From: Nitrospira sp. CG24C
GTDB lineage: Bacteria > Nitrospirota > Nitrospiria > Nitrospirales > Nitrospiraceae
Assembly: GCA_002869885.2 (NCBI GenBank)
Contig: NEWR02000009.1
Span: 285,005 to 324,674 of the forward strand
Direction: 5' to 3'
DNA: 39,670 nucleotides
Numbering within the stretch: position 1 is the first letter of the stretch; each line of letters begins with the position of its first letter. The notes under the pieces are model-generated. The model was not told the DNA's origin, made no database searches, and saw only the letters and a list, made by a program, of their open reading frames with translations. Positions 7,808 through 15,903 of the stretch are shown here, piece by piece. The translations under genes and the position numbers were made by a program.

Positions 7808-8131
7808 CTCCAATCCTTTCTATCCGCTCGTTCTCCGTCCGAGACTGACACGGTTATTGTGTTGTTAGACAATTTCGGGGATTCAGGCTGAAGACAATAA
7901 TAAAATTTCAGAATTCGAGAATGCGGGGATAGCGGGATACAGGGATAGTCGGGATAGATTCTTACCCCTCTACCCCGTTGCCCCCTTACCCCTTTATCTC
8001 TTCAAGAAGAGATAAATCCTCGTTGCACAAGAAGCCCAACCCCTAAAAGCCTTCAGCCTATCTACCTGAAGCGTTAAACGTTTCTACTTATCTATCCCAG
8101 GGTGTAGAAGAAAACAAGAATTAATCTTCTA
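7808..8131. other. gene-free region with hairpin and pyrimidine-rich repeat
   Basis: No credible gene lies in this 324-base stretch. It holds G/A-rich units (GGGATAGCGGGATACAGGG, 7926-7944), then a C/T tract of TACCCC/TTACCCC units (7963-7994), then a perfect 11-bp hairpin TTTATCTCTTC/GAAGAGATAAA (7993-8003 with 8006-8016). The G/A and C/T tracts can partly pair with each other. A similar TACCCCC tract occurs inside the queG gene at about 35812-35845. The promoter of the barrel gene at 7807 probably lies here. Confidence 0.6.
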
Positions 8132-8563
8132 TTAGAACGACAGGTAGTCAAGGGGGCCGAATATCCTCTTGCATCCAACCAGGTACAGACTCCCTAGTGA
8201 TTCCACCGGCAGGGGCTTGGTCCATCTGGTTTCAAAAACATTCGCGGTTTTGCCCCATCCGGAGCGGGGGTTGTGCACTTCGATCAACTGCTTCTCGCGA
8301 GGAGCTACGCCGATGAGGAGGAGCATCCCTTCTGTGCTTTGGTTGAAGGCAAAGGCCTGGCCTTGCCTGGTACCGATCGACTTATCCTCTATGGTTTCGA
8401 GCACCTCATACGTACACATGCAACGAATGTCCTTGCGCGCCTCGCGCCGGCGCTCCGGCGGGATGCCAATGGCAGGCATCTCGTCCGACGTGTGATCGCT
8501 GTCTTGATTTCTTTCGTCCTGTTTCCCTTGTGTGAATGTTTTTACAAACCTGTGCATTGCCAT
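8132..8563 (-). CDS. PilZ-like domain protein (probable c-di-GMP receptor)
   Basis: The start at ATG 8563 is chosen because GGAG lies seven bases upstream; the open frame continues to a TTG at 8626 without a ribosome site. The product has 143 residues. After a charged N-terminus, ERRREARKDIRC supplies the RxxxR c-di-GMP loop. About 40 residues later FNQSTEGMLL supplies the N-x-S-x-x-G motif that completes the PilZ signature. No other domain is visible, so it would act as an adaptor. The assignment rests on these two motifs in the right order and spacing. Confidence 0.75.
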   Translation of the reverse strand: MAMHRFVKTFTQGKQDERNQDSDHTSDEMPAIGIPPERRREARKDIRCMCTYEVLETIEDKSIGTRQGQAFAFNQSTEGMLLLIGVAPREKQLIEVHNPRSGWGKTANVFETRWTKPLPVESLGSLYLVGCKRIFGPLDYLSF

Positions 8564-8630
8564 GGCTAGACTCCGATCATTTCTGGTGAGGTGGTCTGAA
8601 GGCTGCCGTGTCTTAAGAATGTACAATTGA

Positions 8631-8661
8631 GGGCAGGCACCAATAAGAATGGCGCCTGCCC
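8631..8661. repeat. REP-like palindrome, copy 1
   Basis: GGGCAGGC (8631-8638) pairs with GCCTGCCC (8654-8661) around a loop containing CCAATAAGAATGG. The same core (CAATAAGAA flanked by GGCRCC and GGCGCC) recurs at 10895-10915. It lies in the gap between the PilZ gene start (8563) and the end of the gene at 8695. It resembles the REP-type palindromes linked to RAYT transposases, but no such transposase is in the window. Confidence 0.6.
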
Positions 8662-8694
8662 CCCTTCTTGAGTCTGCATCATTTTTCTCGGCTG

Positions 8695-9195
8695 CTAGTT
8701 GTGCCCTGACCGATCCGGTCGATCTGGCTGGTCTGGTCGGTCTGGTCGGTCTGGTCTATCCGGTCTATCTGGGCGATCCATCTGTCGGTCAACTTGGCGA
8801 TCGTCCCGCCGATCAGCTTGCCGATCGAGTTGCCGATCTTCGCGCCGGTCTACCCGCCGATCGTCATTGACATTGCGAATGTCGTCACGCCCACCGTGGC
8901 CGCTGTTATCACCGCCATGGCCTGGCCCGCTGTTGTCGCCTCCGCCATGGCCCGACCCACTGTTGACCGATCCCGGCCCGCTGTTTGCGGAGCCAGGCCC
9001 ACTGTTATCGATTCCACCTCGCCCGCTACGATTGTCGCCCCGATTCCCCCCACGATCATTGCCCCCTTCGTGGCGCAATCGGTCCACCTGCCCATTCTGA
9101 ATCGGTGGAGTGGTCTGTGCCCAGGCAGGGCTTGTCAGCATCACCAACCCACTCAAGAACCAGACCGCTGTGGATATTCGCACTGTAGGTTTCAT
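8695..9195 (-). CDS. secreted Gly/Ser/Asn- and Asp/Arg-repeat protein
   Basis: This protein of 166 residues starts at ATG 9195 with AGGAGG nine bases upstream. A Sec signal peptide (1-26, ending AWA/QTT) precedes three low-complexity zones. The first is Asn/Gly/Arg-rich; the second has repeated NSGPGS/NSGHGG units (about 65-100); the third is an Asp/Arg tail (about 105-166) with DRQLDRQADRR and then PDRPDRPDR units. The tail's DRQ units resemble the protein at 3107-3421. It lies 25 bases downstream of the DUF5666 lipoprotein gene, so the two probably form an operon. The last 25 or so codons coincide with a TGGTC tandem repeat on the plus strand. Function unknown. Confidence 0.78.
   Translation of the reverse strand: MKPTVRISTAVWFLSGLVMLTSPAWAQTTPPIQNGQVDRLRHEGGNDRGGNRGDNRSGRGGIDNSGPGSANSGPGSVNSGSGHGGGDNSGPGHGGDNSGHGGRDDIRNVNDDRRVDRREDRQLDRQADRRDDRQVDRQMDRPDRPDRPDRPDRPDQPDRPDRSGHN
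8708..8785. repeat. TGGTC tandem repeat inside a coding end
   Basis: The plus strand reads GGCTGGTCTGGTCGGTCTGG and continues with TCTATCCGGTCTATC units, closely like one arm of the T/G-to-A/C hairpin repeats. On the minus strand it encodes the PDRPDRPDR tail of the secreted protein. No clear A/C arm is present, so this is a single-arm or partial copy. Confidence 0.65.
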
Positions 9196-9220
9196 GTGAC
9201 TCTTCCTCCTCGTGTTACAA

Positions 9221-10633
9221 CTAGTCTTCGAGTTCTGCCTCGCGCCAAATCACGATGCCGTTGCTCAACCGGCCCTTCGCCTTCACCAATGTCCCTTCCT
9301 TCACAACATTGAAGAATGCTGCTCGACCAATAATTTGATCGTTAAGCCCTTCAAAATTGTCGTTACTGATCGTCGATGTATCGACTGCCACCCCTAGAAT
9401 AGTCAGATCCTGGGCCAAAATTGACTGCACCGGCCCCTGGAGATCCACATCTATGTCCTGCGAGCGTTGCTCGACTCGTGTCGCGATCACAGAGCTGCTC
9501 CCGCTGACACGACCACGCACCCGAACGTGGCTATTGAGCGACAGATTATTCCCGCCTTCCGTCTGACTGTTCACCGTCACCGTGACCCCTGGAAGCCCGT
9601 CGATCGTAAAGCTATTCCCGTTGATCGTGGCAATGTCGCCCTCCAACTTAACCGCGGCATGGAACTTCACATGCTTGGCCGTCAGAATCCCATTGGCCAA
9701 TCGGCCCTCTGCAGATAGCTTCGCCCCCACAACGATCTCGTCGATCGTGCCTCCACGGAATTGGGTATTCGCGGTCGTCAGCACATGCGTCGTCCCAATA
9801 AAGAAGTCGCCAGAGCCATTTACCTGTGTCACAAATCCTTCGACTTCAAATTCGTCCATATTGTTGCCGAAGCCCTGATTTTCCCGCTCAACCTTGGTAG
9901 CAGTGAGGGTAGAGGTTCCTGAATTGAAAGCTGTTCCTTTTACTTCTACGAAGAGCCCATTCCAATTGCTGCCGCTCGGATTCGGCATGTCGTCAATGAG
10001 CGATGTCGTGTAATTCACAATCAAGTTGCCGATCTGAAAGGTTCTCGCGACAGCGTCGTGCGCATTCACAAACCCACGCACTTCCGGCGTTACCGTGCCC
10101 GTGAGCTTCTTCTCAATAAAGGTCGCCTGAATCACACCATTCGGCATGACATGCCCGTTCACCTCGACAGAGTCCGTTCCGGCCACAAGATTCTGGATGT
10201 TTCGCCCTTGAATGTTGTCATCGATCAGCGTGGTGTTGTCGACCAACACAGTCTGACCCATGACCAGCAGGCTCAGACCATCTGCCGCGATCGACTGCAC
10301 CAACCCTTCGACTGCGTCGCTCTGCTGTACCCTGCTGGCCGACCGCTGATCGTCATTGAACGAGCCGGTGACCGTTACTGTCATGCCGAGTTTGAGGTCT
10401 CCCTGGCTGCCAGACTGGCCGTCGACCACGAACGACGACCCGCTCGTGTCAAACCTCTTTCCGTTGACAATGACACTGCCGAACCCGGTAATCGTGCCTG
10501 AAGCAGCCGAAGATCCGCTGGCAGCCCCACCGGTACCGGTCGCAGCCCCGCCGCCCCCGCTACCGCAGCCGCTCAACAGCCCGATCAGCCCCACCGCACC
10601 GAGAAGATTGAACAGAATCGATGAATGTCTCAT
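9221..10633 (-). CDS. DUF5666-repeat lipoprotein
   Basis: This protein of 470 residues begins with a lipoprotein signal peptide and lipobox LLSGC (Cys 23). A Gly/Ser/Ala linker (24-46) follows. The rest is a series of about five OB-like beta units of roughly 70-80 residues. Each contains a phrase such as GTITGFGSVIVNGKRFDT, a VKGRL/VTGSF turn and an ANGxIxAxxVxx ending, the pattern of the DUF5666 family. It is predicted to be anchored in the outer membrane or periplasm. Function unknown. It precedes the Asp/Arg-repeat secreted protein by 25 bases and is probably co-transcribed with it. Confidence 0.88.
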   Translation of the reverse strand: MRHSSILFNLLGAVGLIGLLSGCGSGGGGAATGTGGAASGSSAASGTITGFGSVIVNGKRFDTSGSSFVVDGQSGSQGDLKLGMTVTVTGSFNDDQRSASRVQQSDAVEGLVQSIAADGLSLLVMGQTVLVDNTTLIDDNIQGRNIQNLVAGTDSVEVNGHVMPNGVIQATFIEKKLTGTVTPEVRGFVNAHDAVARTFQIGNLIVNYTTSLIDDMPNPSGSNWNGLFVEVKGTAFNSGTSTLTATKVERENQGFGNNMDEFEVEGFVTQVNGSGDFFIGTTHVLTTANTQFRGGTIDEIVVGAKLSAEGRLANGILTAKHVKFHAAVKLEGDIATINGNSFTIDGLPGVTVTVNSQTEGGNNLSLNSHVRVRGRVSGSSSVIATRVEQRSQDIDVDLQGPVQSILAQDLTILGVAVDTSTISNDNFEGLNDQIIGRAAFFNVVKEGTLVKAKGRLSNGIVIWREAELED

Positions 10634-10865
10634 TGAATGCCCCCTGGTTAAGAATAATGTCTACGATTGTCGTTTCGAATGACCTGTCGCTTAGAACCAT
10701 CTAGAACCAGCCTTTCAGCCTTGTCTGATGGGTAAGACGAAGGATAGGGGGAAAAGTAAACAGGGGATTTTAGCTTGCATGATTCATGAGGCATCGGAAA
10801 CTATGGAGACGCTCAGCGAGACGGCTCGTGGCGGCCAGGGGACTGGCTCTGCCGTCTGCGGCAGT
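10634..10865. other. intergenic region with no supported gene
   Basis: This stretch leads into the REP-like palindrome and the decayed glycosyltransferase. Short open frames exist on both strands, but they lack ribosome sites and run through repeats. It should hold the promoter for the minus-strand lipoprotein gene starting at 10633; I see no box convincing enough to name. Confidence 0.4.
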
Positions 10866-10920
10866 GCCTGTCCCACAACCTCGGAATGGGGACAGGCGCC
10901 AATAAGAAAGGCGCCAGTCC
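10866..10920. repeat. REP-like palindrome, copy 2, with alternative pairing
   Basis: Two mutually exclusive hairpins are possible. GCCTGTCCC (10866-10874) pairs with GGGACAGGC (10889-10897). Alternatively GGCGCC (10895-10900) pairs with GGCGCC (10910-10915) around AATAAGAAA. The second core matches the copy at 8631-8661. The GGGGACAGGC arm resembles REP/RAYT-type ends. Confidence 0.6.
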
Positions 10921-11024
10921 TCAAAAGTATGAATGCTGCGAGATAGGGAGATGCGATTTTGGCGAGGTGATGGCCAGCGTCCAGCCTGGAGCAATGCCCC
11001 AGGGGGAGATGTGCGGACAGGCTC

Positions 11025-11460
11025 CTAGCGCACGTCCTGAAAGAACGAACGAGGCAGGGTCGGGAGATGGAATTCAACGTGGAGGATGATGAGAAGGACA
11101 CGCAGAAAACTGCGCCAGACACCTACTTTCAAGAACTTACGCGCATCGGTCACTACTGCGGGCGAGAGCAGAAGCGGCCTGGGTACGTCTATAAGACGCT
11201 CGCACAAGGCCACGTCTTCGAGGATGGGCCGATTGGGGAATCCATCGAGCTGTTCGAATAATGGGCGGCGGACGAAGAGGCTTGATCGCCGTAGATGATT
11301 CTGCTGCGGATGCAGCGGAAGTTATCCAGTGCCGAGATCAACTTCAACCGTGGTCATCGCCCTAGAACTGGTGCATGAACCAGCCGGCTTGAATGGTCTG
11401 TTCCTCCTCCATCTTATTAAGCCGCTGAATCGCATCGGCCTGATAGGAGGTTTCTCACGG
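11025..11460 (-). pseudogene. decayed glycosyltransferase (TIGR04283-like), C-terminal remnant
   Basis: Three successive minus-strand frames join into one glycosyltransferase C-terminus. Frame a (about 11454 down to a TAG at 11362-11364) reads SYQADAIQRLNK and then QTIQAGWFMHQF. Frame b (11353-11279) reads LKLISALDNF and RIIYGDQA. Frame c (11279-11025) reads LFVRRPLFEQLDGFPNRP, EDVALCERL and VGVWRSFLRV. The order GWF..Q, then YGDQ, F-R, GGFP-like, EDV and VWR is that of the TIGR04283 family of small glycosyltransferases. One stop and at least two frameshifts separate the parts, and the N-terminal nucleotide-binding half is missing. An intact overlapping ORF on the plus strand (11067-11261) is most likely a shadow. 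Confidence 0.65.
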
Positions 11461-11707
11461 GTTTGAGCGCTCGGTTCAAGACCATGAAGGGTACTGCCAT
11501 TGTCAATCCTCACTTCGGCAGACACGGTCATATTTGGACAGGCTTATGCCGTTTTTTTCCTGTTTACTATGCATTTCCAGGGCCGCTACCTGCTAAGCCT
11601 TCTAACCTGCTGAACTTCCTTCATCAATTCCACACCATGGTGAGGCACATACCTTGCTGATGAGTGCTAGGTCGAAATTGATTCTCACGCTGCAAGGAGG
11701 TTTCATC

Positions 11708-12100
11708 ATGAAGAACGAAAAAAAACGGATACTCCCTGTCCTGGTGAGCACGGTGGCCATTGTTGCGTTGGCGATGACCCCGGCGCTGGCCAAGGACTTA
11801 AAAAGTAAGAAATCCAGCCACACCTCTGCAAAAGCAGCAGCTCAGGCGGTGAGCCATGTTCCCGAACAAGTCGATGTGCCGAAGGCCGTCCACCAAGACT
11901 CCATGCCTGGTCCGGCCTGGAGAACCGTCGGTGGAACCCTGAAGAAGGTCCAAGGCGACAGCTACACGGTTGAAGACTACGACGGGAATCAAATCACGCT
12001 GCGCGTCGGGCAAGGCACGAAACACATTCACAAGAAAAAGGTCGGGGACACTGTCCGTGCGGAAATTACACGAGGCGGCTTCGCGAATTCCGTTCAGTAA
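11708..12100 (+). CDS. small secreted protein of unknown function
   Basis: The start is ATG 11708, preceded by AAGGAGG at ideal spacing; an upstream in-frame ATG at 11654 has none. The 130-residue product has a Sec signal peptide (about 1-27, ending ALA/KDL) and a Lys/Ser/Ala-rich linker. A compact C-terminal unit (about 75-130) reads WRTVGGTLKKVQGDSYTVED and continues as a small OB/SH3-like beta fold with a basic surface. This resembles the short beta modules of DUF5666-type or PepSY-like envelope proteins, but I cannot name a family. A strong hairpin follows the gene. The gap 11461-11707 upstream shows no gene. Confidence 0.82.
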   Translation: MKNEKKRILPVLVSTVAIVALAMTPALAKDLKSKKSSHTSAKAAAQAVSHVPEQVDVPKAVHQDSMPGPAWRTVGGTLKKVQGDSYTVEDYDGNQITLRVGQGTKHIHKKKVGDTVRAEITRGGFANSVQ

Positions 12101-12147
12101 CTTCCATTTCGAATCCGCGCACCCACCTCACGCGCGGCGGTGTCCCT

Positions 12148-12180
12148 GAGCGGGCCGGCCCTCAACAGGCCGGCCCGCTC
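12148..12180 (+). terminator. GC-rich terminator hairpin
   Basis: A perfect 13-bp stem GAGCGGGCCGGCC (12148-12160) with 12168-12180 has loop CTCAACA. It lies between the convergent genes ending at 12100 and 12207. The following bases (ATTATGAG) are a poor T-tract, so its efficiency is uncertain. Confidence 0.75.
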
Positions 12181-12206
12181 ATTATGAGCCACAATACAAC
12201 ACAGGG

Positions 12207-12947
12207 TCATCGAGCCGACGCCTTCACCGATTTCTGAAAGACGATGTCGCCGTAATAGGCTGTGGCCTGCTCCTTGGTATTGTCCGTATCGCTCATGATT
12301 GCGACGCCGTTAATCATCGGCGGCTCCTCCCCAAAGGCCTTCTTGTAGTCTTCATAAATATTCCGTTCTTCATCGACCCACAGGCCCACCTTCTGAGTGC
12401 CGCTCTCGACGATCACCATCCTGGCAAAATCGGTATAGGCATTCTCGACAATCGTGCCGACCGGTGTCTTTGTTTCCCAGATATAGTTCAGTGCCGCTAT
12501 CGGAATGTCGCCGAACAGAACCTGCCCGGCTTTGAACTTGAGCTTCTTGCCAAAACTGACTTTGTCAGGATCGTACTCAAAGGTGATATAGAGGCGAGCC
12601 GGAAAGTCGTCGCCCTCCTTGAGTGCCACGTCGCTCCCTTGAAGCACATTGTCGATTTTCCAACGCCACCGGACGATCGGATACTCTTTCGGATCGATCA
12701 CCACCGGCTTAATCAGACCCGAAGCCGAAGCCTCGCTCACAGCCTTCACAATCGTCATCCCTCCATCCTTCACGACTTCATAGGAGGTATGTCTCGGTAT
12801 CTTCTTAAAGGTAAGCGGCTTCCACCCATCAGGCATCGCTTGCCCAACCATTCCGCTCGAAAACTTTGCCACTTCGATCACCGAGGGGCTCTCGGCCATG
12901 ACCGCAAAAGGCACACTCAGCAGTACAGCCAGCAGCAGCAACTTCAT
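12207..12947 (-). CDS. DUF3047 family secreted protein
   Basis: The frame is open up to 13211, but the extra N-terminus is translated repeat DNA. The true start is taken at ATG 12947, where a signal peptide begins (MKLLLLAVLLSVPFAVMAES). That gives 246 residues. The mature protein follows the DUF3047 pattern: GWKPLTFKKIPRHTSYEVV, then VRWRWKIDNVL, DDFPARLYITFEYDP, LNYIWETKTPVGTI, MVIVESG, and DEERNIYEDYKKAFGEEPP followed by VAIMSDTDNT. It is predicted periplasmic and beta-sandwich-like. Family function is unknown. The ribosome site is weak. Confidence 0.88.
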   Translation of the reverse strand: MKLLLLAVLLSVPFAVMAESPSVIEVAKFSSGMVGQAMPDGWKPLTFKKIPRHTSYEVVKDGGMTIVKAVSEASASGLIKPVVIDPKEYPIVRWRWKIDNVLQGSDVALKEGDDFPARLYITFEYDPDKVSFGKKLKFKAGQVLFGDIPIAALNYIWETKTPVGTIVENAYTDFARMVIVESGTQKVGLWVDEERNIYEDYKKAFGEEPPMINGVAIMSDTDNTKEQATAYYGDIVFQKSVKASAR

Positions 12948-12997
12948 AAAGCCAACTTTTACTCCAGCCCCACTCTCAGAGGTAGGACGTGGTTCGC

Positions 12998-13075
12998 CTT
13001 CTACTGCGCGCATCGAACGAGCACCTTCCGAGCGTGCGCGTTCTGCGAGCAAGAAGGGCACCTGGCCACTCCCTC
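12998..13075 (+). repeat. structured dispersed repeat (TGCGCGC family), copy 1
   Basis: The core is TACTGCGCGCATCGAACGAG, then a hairpin: stem GAACGAGCAC (13015-13024) with GTGCGCGTTC (13034-13043), 9 of 10 paired, around a 9-base loop CTTCCGAGC. The right end is TGCGAGCAAGAAGGGCACC and then TGGCCACTCCCTC. Copy 2 has the same stem with a different 9-base loop. Confidence 0.85.
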
Positions 13076-13263
13076 TCTCACCCCCTTCGCATTCTGCAAG
13101 GATTTCCACACCATTCTTCCCATCCACTTCTGCAGTGAGGGAGGATCGGTTATCCATACGTGCGCGCCTCTTTCTCACCCGCCCACCCACTGGCACGCCG
13201 AGACGTGCCATTAGCCCAGGCGAGGGCCTTCTGGTTCCCCATTTGCTCTTTAGAGGGGTGGCC

Positions 13264-13345
13264 GAGGCTGCCCTTTACTGCGCGCATCGAACGAGCACAG
13301 TTTCACCGTGCGCGTTCTGCGAGCAAGAAGGGCACCTGGCTACCC
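13264..13345 (+). repeat. structured dispersed repeat (TGCGCGC family), copy 2
   Basis: Same organisation as copy 1. The left end is GAGGCTGCCCTTTACTGCGC. The stem 13289-13298 pairs with 13308-13317 and carries loop AGTTTCACC. The right end GAGCAAGAAGGGCACCTGGC stops just short of the reductase stop codon at 13347-13349. The stretch 13076-13263 between copies holds no supported gene. Confidence 0.85.
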
Positions 13346-13346
13346 C

Positions 13347-14933
13347 TCACCTCCTCATCCATGCGAACAACTTCATCAACCAATTCTTCGTCCGTGGCGT
13401 AAAATGTTCCTTGCGCCACAGGTTTACGACCTTCTTATTCACCTCGGCCTGCGTCGGATAGGGATGGATCGTCCCGGCAATCGTCTTCGCTCCGCCTCCG
13501 GCTTTCATCGCAACCGAAAACTCGCCGATCATCTCACCAGCATGGGCCGCCACGATCGTCGCGCCCAGGATCTTGTGCGTGCCCTTCTGAATGTGGACCC
13601 TCGCAAAGCCCTCATCTTCCCCGTCGAGAATCGCGCGATCGACTTCGTTAAGCTTGAAGGTGTAGGTCTCGACCTCGATTCCCTTCTCCTTCGCATCTTT
13701 CTCATACAGCCCGACATGCGCCACTTCCGGCTCCGTAAAGGTGCACCAGGGCATAATCAAGGATTCAACGCTGGCATGACCGAAGCCGAAGGGATGTGGA
13801 AATAGAGCGTTCTGAATCACGATCTGCGCCATAGCATCGGCAGCATGGGTGAACTTGTAGCGCGAGCAGATATCGCCCGCCGCAAAGATCCTGGGGTTCG
13901 TCGTCTGCAGCCGCTCGTTCACCTTGATCCCGTTCTTGTCGTGCTCGATACCGACCGCTTCCAACCCGATGCCCTCAACATTCGGAGTGCGACCGACGCC
14001 GACAAGAATCTCGTCGACCGTCACATCATACTGCTGACCATGTGAATCAACGGTGAGCCGCTTGCCGGCCTCCGTCTTCTGTACCTTCAAATCCTTCCCA
14101 CAACAGAGCAGCTTCACTCCGTCGCGCAGCATCTGCTGTTCGACAATGTCCGCTGCGTCGCGGTCTTCCTTCGGCATGATGCCGTGAGTCGTTTCAATGA
14201 GATGGACCTGGCTCCCAAAGCGGGCAAACGACTGCGCCAACTCGCAACCGATGGGACCGGCGCCAATCACCCCGATGCGTGGCGGCAGTTCCGTCAGCGA
14301 AAACACCGTTTCATTGGTGAGATAGCCTGCCTCTTTCAATCCCGGTGTCGGAGGCACCGACGCCCTTGCTCCAGTGCAGACAGCCGCTTTCACGAAGGTG
14401 AGGGTCCGATTGCCGGACGTCCCTTCGACTTGAATTGTGTCGGCGCCGGTAAAGCGCCCGCTGCCGATGTAGACGTCCACGCCCAATTTCGTGTAGCGAT
14501 GAACCGAATCGTTCTGGCTAATCTGCGCCCGCAGTTTTCTCATACGCGCCATCACAGCGCTAACATCGTACTTTACCCCGGGAGGAATATGCAGACCGAA
14601 CTCCTCGGCATTCCGCAAATCGGCCCAGGCCCTTGCCGCGCGAATGAGGCTTTTCGAGGGTACACAACCGACATTCAAACAGTCGCCACCCATCAAATGT
14701 TTTTCGATCAAGGCCACTTTGGCCCCCAAGCTCGCAGCGATGACAGCCGTGATCAATCCCGCGGTCCCAGCCCCGATGACCACAATGTTGTAGCGGCCGG
14801 CCGGTTCAGGGTTGACCCAGTTCGCGGGATGCACGTTGCCGATAAGCGTGCGATTATGCTCGTCGTCAGGCAGCATGAGGCTCTCTTCATGCTGATTCAT
14901 CACAACGATCTTCTCTGTTGACTGCATGACCAT
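13347..14933 (-). CDS. mercuric reductase-like FAD-dependent disulfide oxidoreductase
   Basis: This flavoprotein of 528 residues belongs to the dihydrolipoamide dehydrogenase/mercuric reductase/glutathione reductase family. The FAD dinucleotide motif GAGTAG is at 54-59, the redox disulfide GGDCLNVGCVPSK has Cys 85 and 90, the NAD(P) motif GAGPIG lies near residue 225, and AAGDI closes the FAD site. The C-terminal dimer domain has HPYPTQAE, which carries the active-site His. No N-terminal HMA domain and no C-terminal CC pair are present, so true mercury reduction is doubtful despite the usual annotation. It follows the TVP38 gene by 50 bases, a pairing common in bacteria. Several Met codons near the start leave the N-terminus uncertain. 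Confidence 0.9.
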   Translation of the reverse strand: MVMQSTEKIVVMNQHEESLMLPDDEHNRTLIGNVHPANWVNPEPAGRYNIVVIGAGTAGLITAVIAASLGAKVALIEKHLMGGDCLNVGCVPSKSLIRAARAWADLRNAEEFGLHIPPGVKYDVSAVMARMRKLRAQISQNDSVHRYTKLGVDVYIGSGRFTGADTIQVEGTSGNRTLTFVKAAVCTGARASVPPTPGLKEAGYLTNETVFSLTELPPRIGVIGAGPIGCELAQSFARFGSQVHLIETTHGIMPKEDRDAADIVEQQMLRDGVKLLCCGKDLKVQKTEAGKRLTVDSHGQQYDVTVDEILVGVGRTPNVEGIGLEAVGIEHDKNGIKVNERLQTTNPRIFAAGDICSRYKFTHAADAMAQIVIQNALFPHPFGFGHASVESLIMPWCTFTEPEVAHVGLYEKDAKEKGIEVETYTFKLNEVDRAILDGEDEGFARVHIQKGTHKILGATIVAAHAGEMIGEFSVAMKAGGGAKTIAGTIHPYPTQAEVNKKVVNLWRKEHFTPRTKNWLMKLFAWMRR

Positions 14934-14983
14934 CGCGGCGCTCTCACTGTTCTCCTACGCCTCACGTTTCACCAGACTTACAG

Positions 14984-15721
14984 TCATGCCGGTCTCCCAG
15001 ACCACTTCTTATACAAGCTCGGCACAAGCGCCAAAAGCCCCAGCAAGACAAATGCTCCAATCACTCCTGGAGAAGCAATGTCTTTCAACGAATTGATCGT
15101 GCCGAGTTGCCTGCCCGCGTAAGCATAGACGAAGGAACCGGGAATAATCCCGATAGCCGTCGCGACGACATAGGCGCCGACATTCATGCGAGTCAAGCCG
15201 GACACCAGATTCACCACAAAGAATGGAAAGAGCGGAATCAGCCGGAGAGTCATGAGATAACTGAACGCATTTTTCTCAAAGCCCTGTTGAACCGGCCCCA
15301 GCCACTTCCCAAACTTCCGTTCCACCCAATCGCGCAACAGATAGCGGGAGGCAAGAAATGCAAGCGTCGCGCCTGTCGTCGCCCCCAGATTGACGAACAG
15401 CGTACCCCACACAAACCCAAAGAGGAATCCGCCTGCCAATGTCAGAATCACGGCGCCGGGAAGCGAGAGCCCCGTCACGGCTATATAGGCCAAGACGAAC
15501 AAGGCTGCGGCTGCGGCAGAATTGGTTTCAGTGAACGACAATAGATAATCGCGATTGTCCTTAAGCGCCTGCAAGGATAGGAACTGGCCCAGATCGAAGT
15601 AGAAAAATGCGGCCACCGCGATTCCGATCGCAAGGACCACGATGATCTTCCCGATACCCAGCCCACTCTTTGCTTCAAAAGATGACATGTCGTGTGTCAT
15701 GACGGTGTGTTCCCGTATCAT
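14984..15721 (-). CDS. TVP38/TMEM64 (DedA-like) membrane protein
   Basis: The start is ATG 15721, with AGGAG five bases upstream. The product has 245 residues. About five to six hydrophobic segments are visible: a first span near 35-55; the re-entrant and core part with GAVILTLAGGFLFGFVWGTL; and RLIPLFPFFVVNLVSGLTRM, which carries the family's R-x-x-P-x-x-P/F motif, followed by GIIPGSFVYAYAGRQLG. Family members are inner-membrane proteins related to VTT-domain lipid scramblases. It is probably co-transcribed with the downstream flavin reductase. A fragment of a TGAAACG-type repeat lies in the gap between the two genes (about 14955-14975). Confidence 0.9.
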   Translation of the reverse strand: MIREHTVMTHDMSSFEAKSGLGIGKIIVVLAIGIAVAAFFYFDLGQFLSLQALKDNRDYLLSFTETNSAAAAALFVLAYIAVTGLSLPGAVILTLAGGFLFGFVWGTLFVNLGATTGATLAFLASRYLLRDWVERKFGKWLGPVQQGFEKNAFSYLMTLRLIPLFPFFVVNLVSGLTRMNVGAYVVATAIGIIPGSFVYAYAGRQLGTINSLKDIASPGVIGAFVLLGLLALVPSLYKKWSGRPA

Positions 15722-15903
15722 GGGGACTCCTTTTCCGGCTGTCAACGTGGGCAGCTGTTTCTCAGTCGCCCGAAACCCCATGGTCTTACAGCGACACTCC
15801 GGGAAACAGTGAAAGGTGAAACATATCCCGTCGGGGATGAGGAGCGTATGGCTGACGGGAGACAGAGATTGGATATGTAGAACCGGAGGTGGTGGGAGAG
15901 CGG

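Noticed and set aside
10784-11122. Minus-strand 112-residue frame in the repeat-rich region
   Set aside because: It runs through the REP-like palindrome and into the glycosyltransferase remnant in the wrong frame, with no ribosome site.
11067-11261. Plus-strand 64-residue open frame with acidic start
   Set aside because: It lies exactly opposite the glycosyltransferase remnant, has GGGAG touching the start codon, and shows no family pattern; most likely a shadow of the decayed gene.
12948-13211. N-terminal extension of the DUF3047 gene up to 13211
   Set aside because: The extra residues are a translation of the dispersed repeat; a signal peptide begins at the Met encoded at 12947.
13347-14933. 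Calling the flavin disulfide reductase a true mercuric reductase (merA)
   Set aside because: It lacks the HMA domain and the C-terminal vicinal Cys pair, and no other mercury-resistance gene is near; only the broad family is supported.
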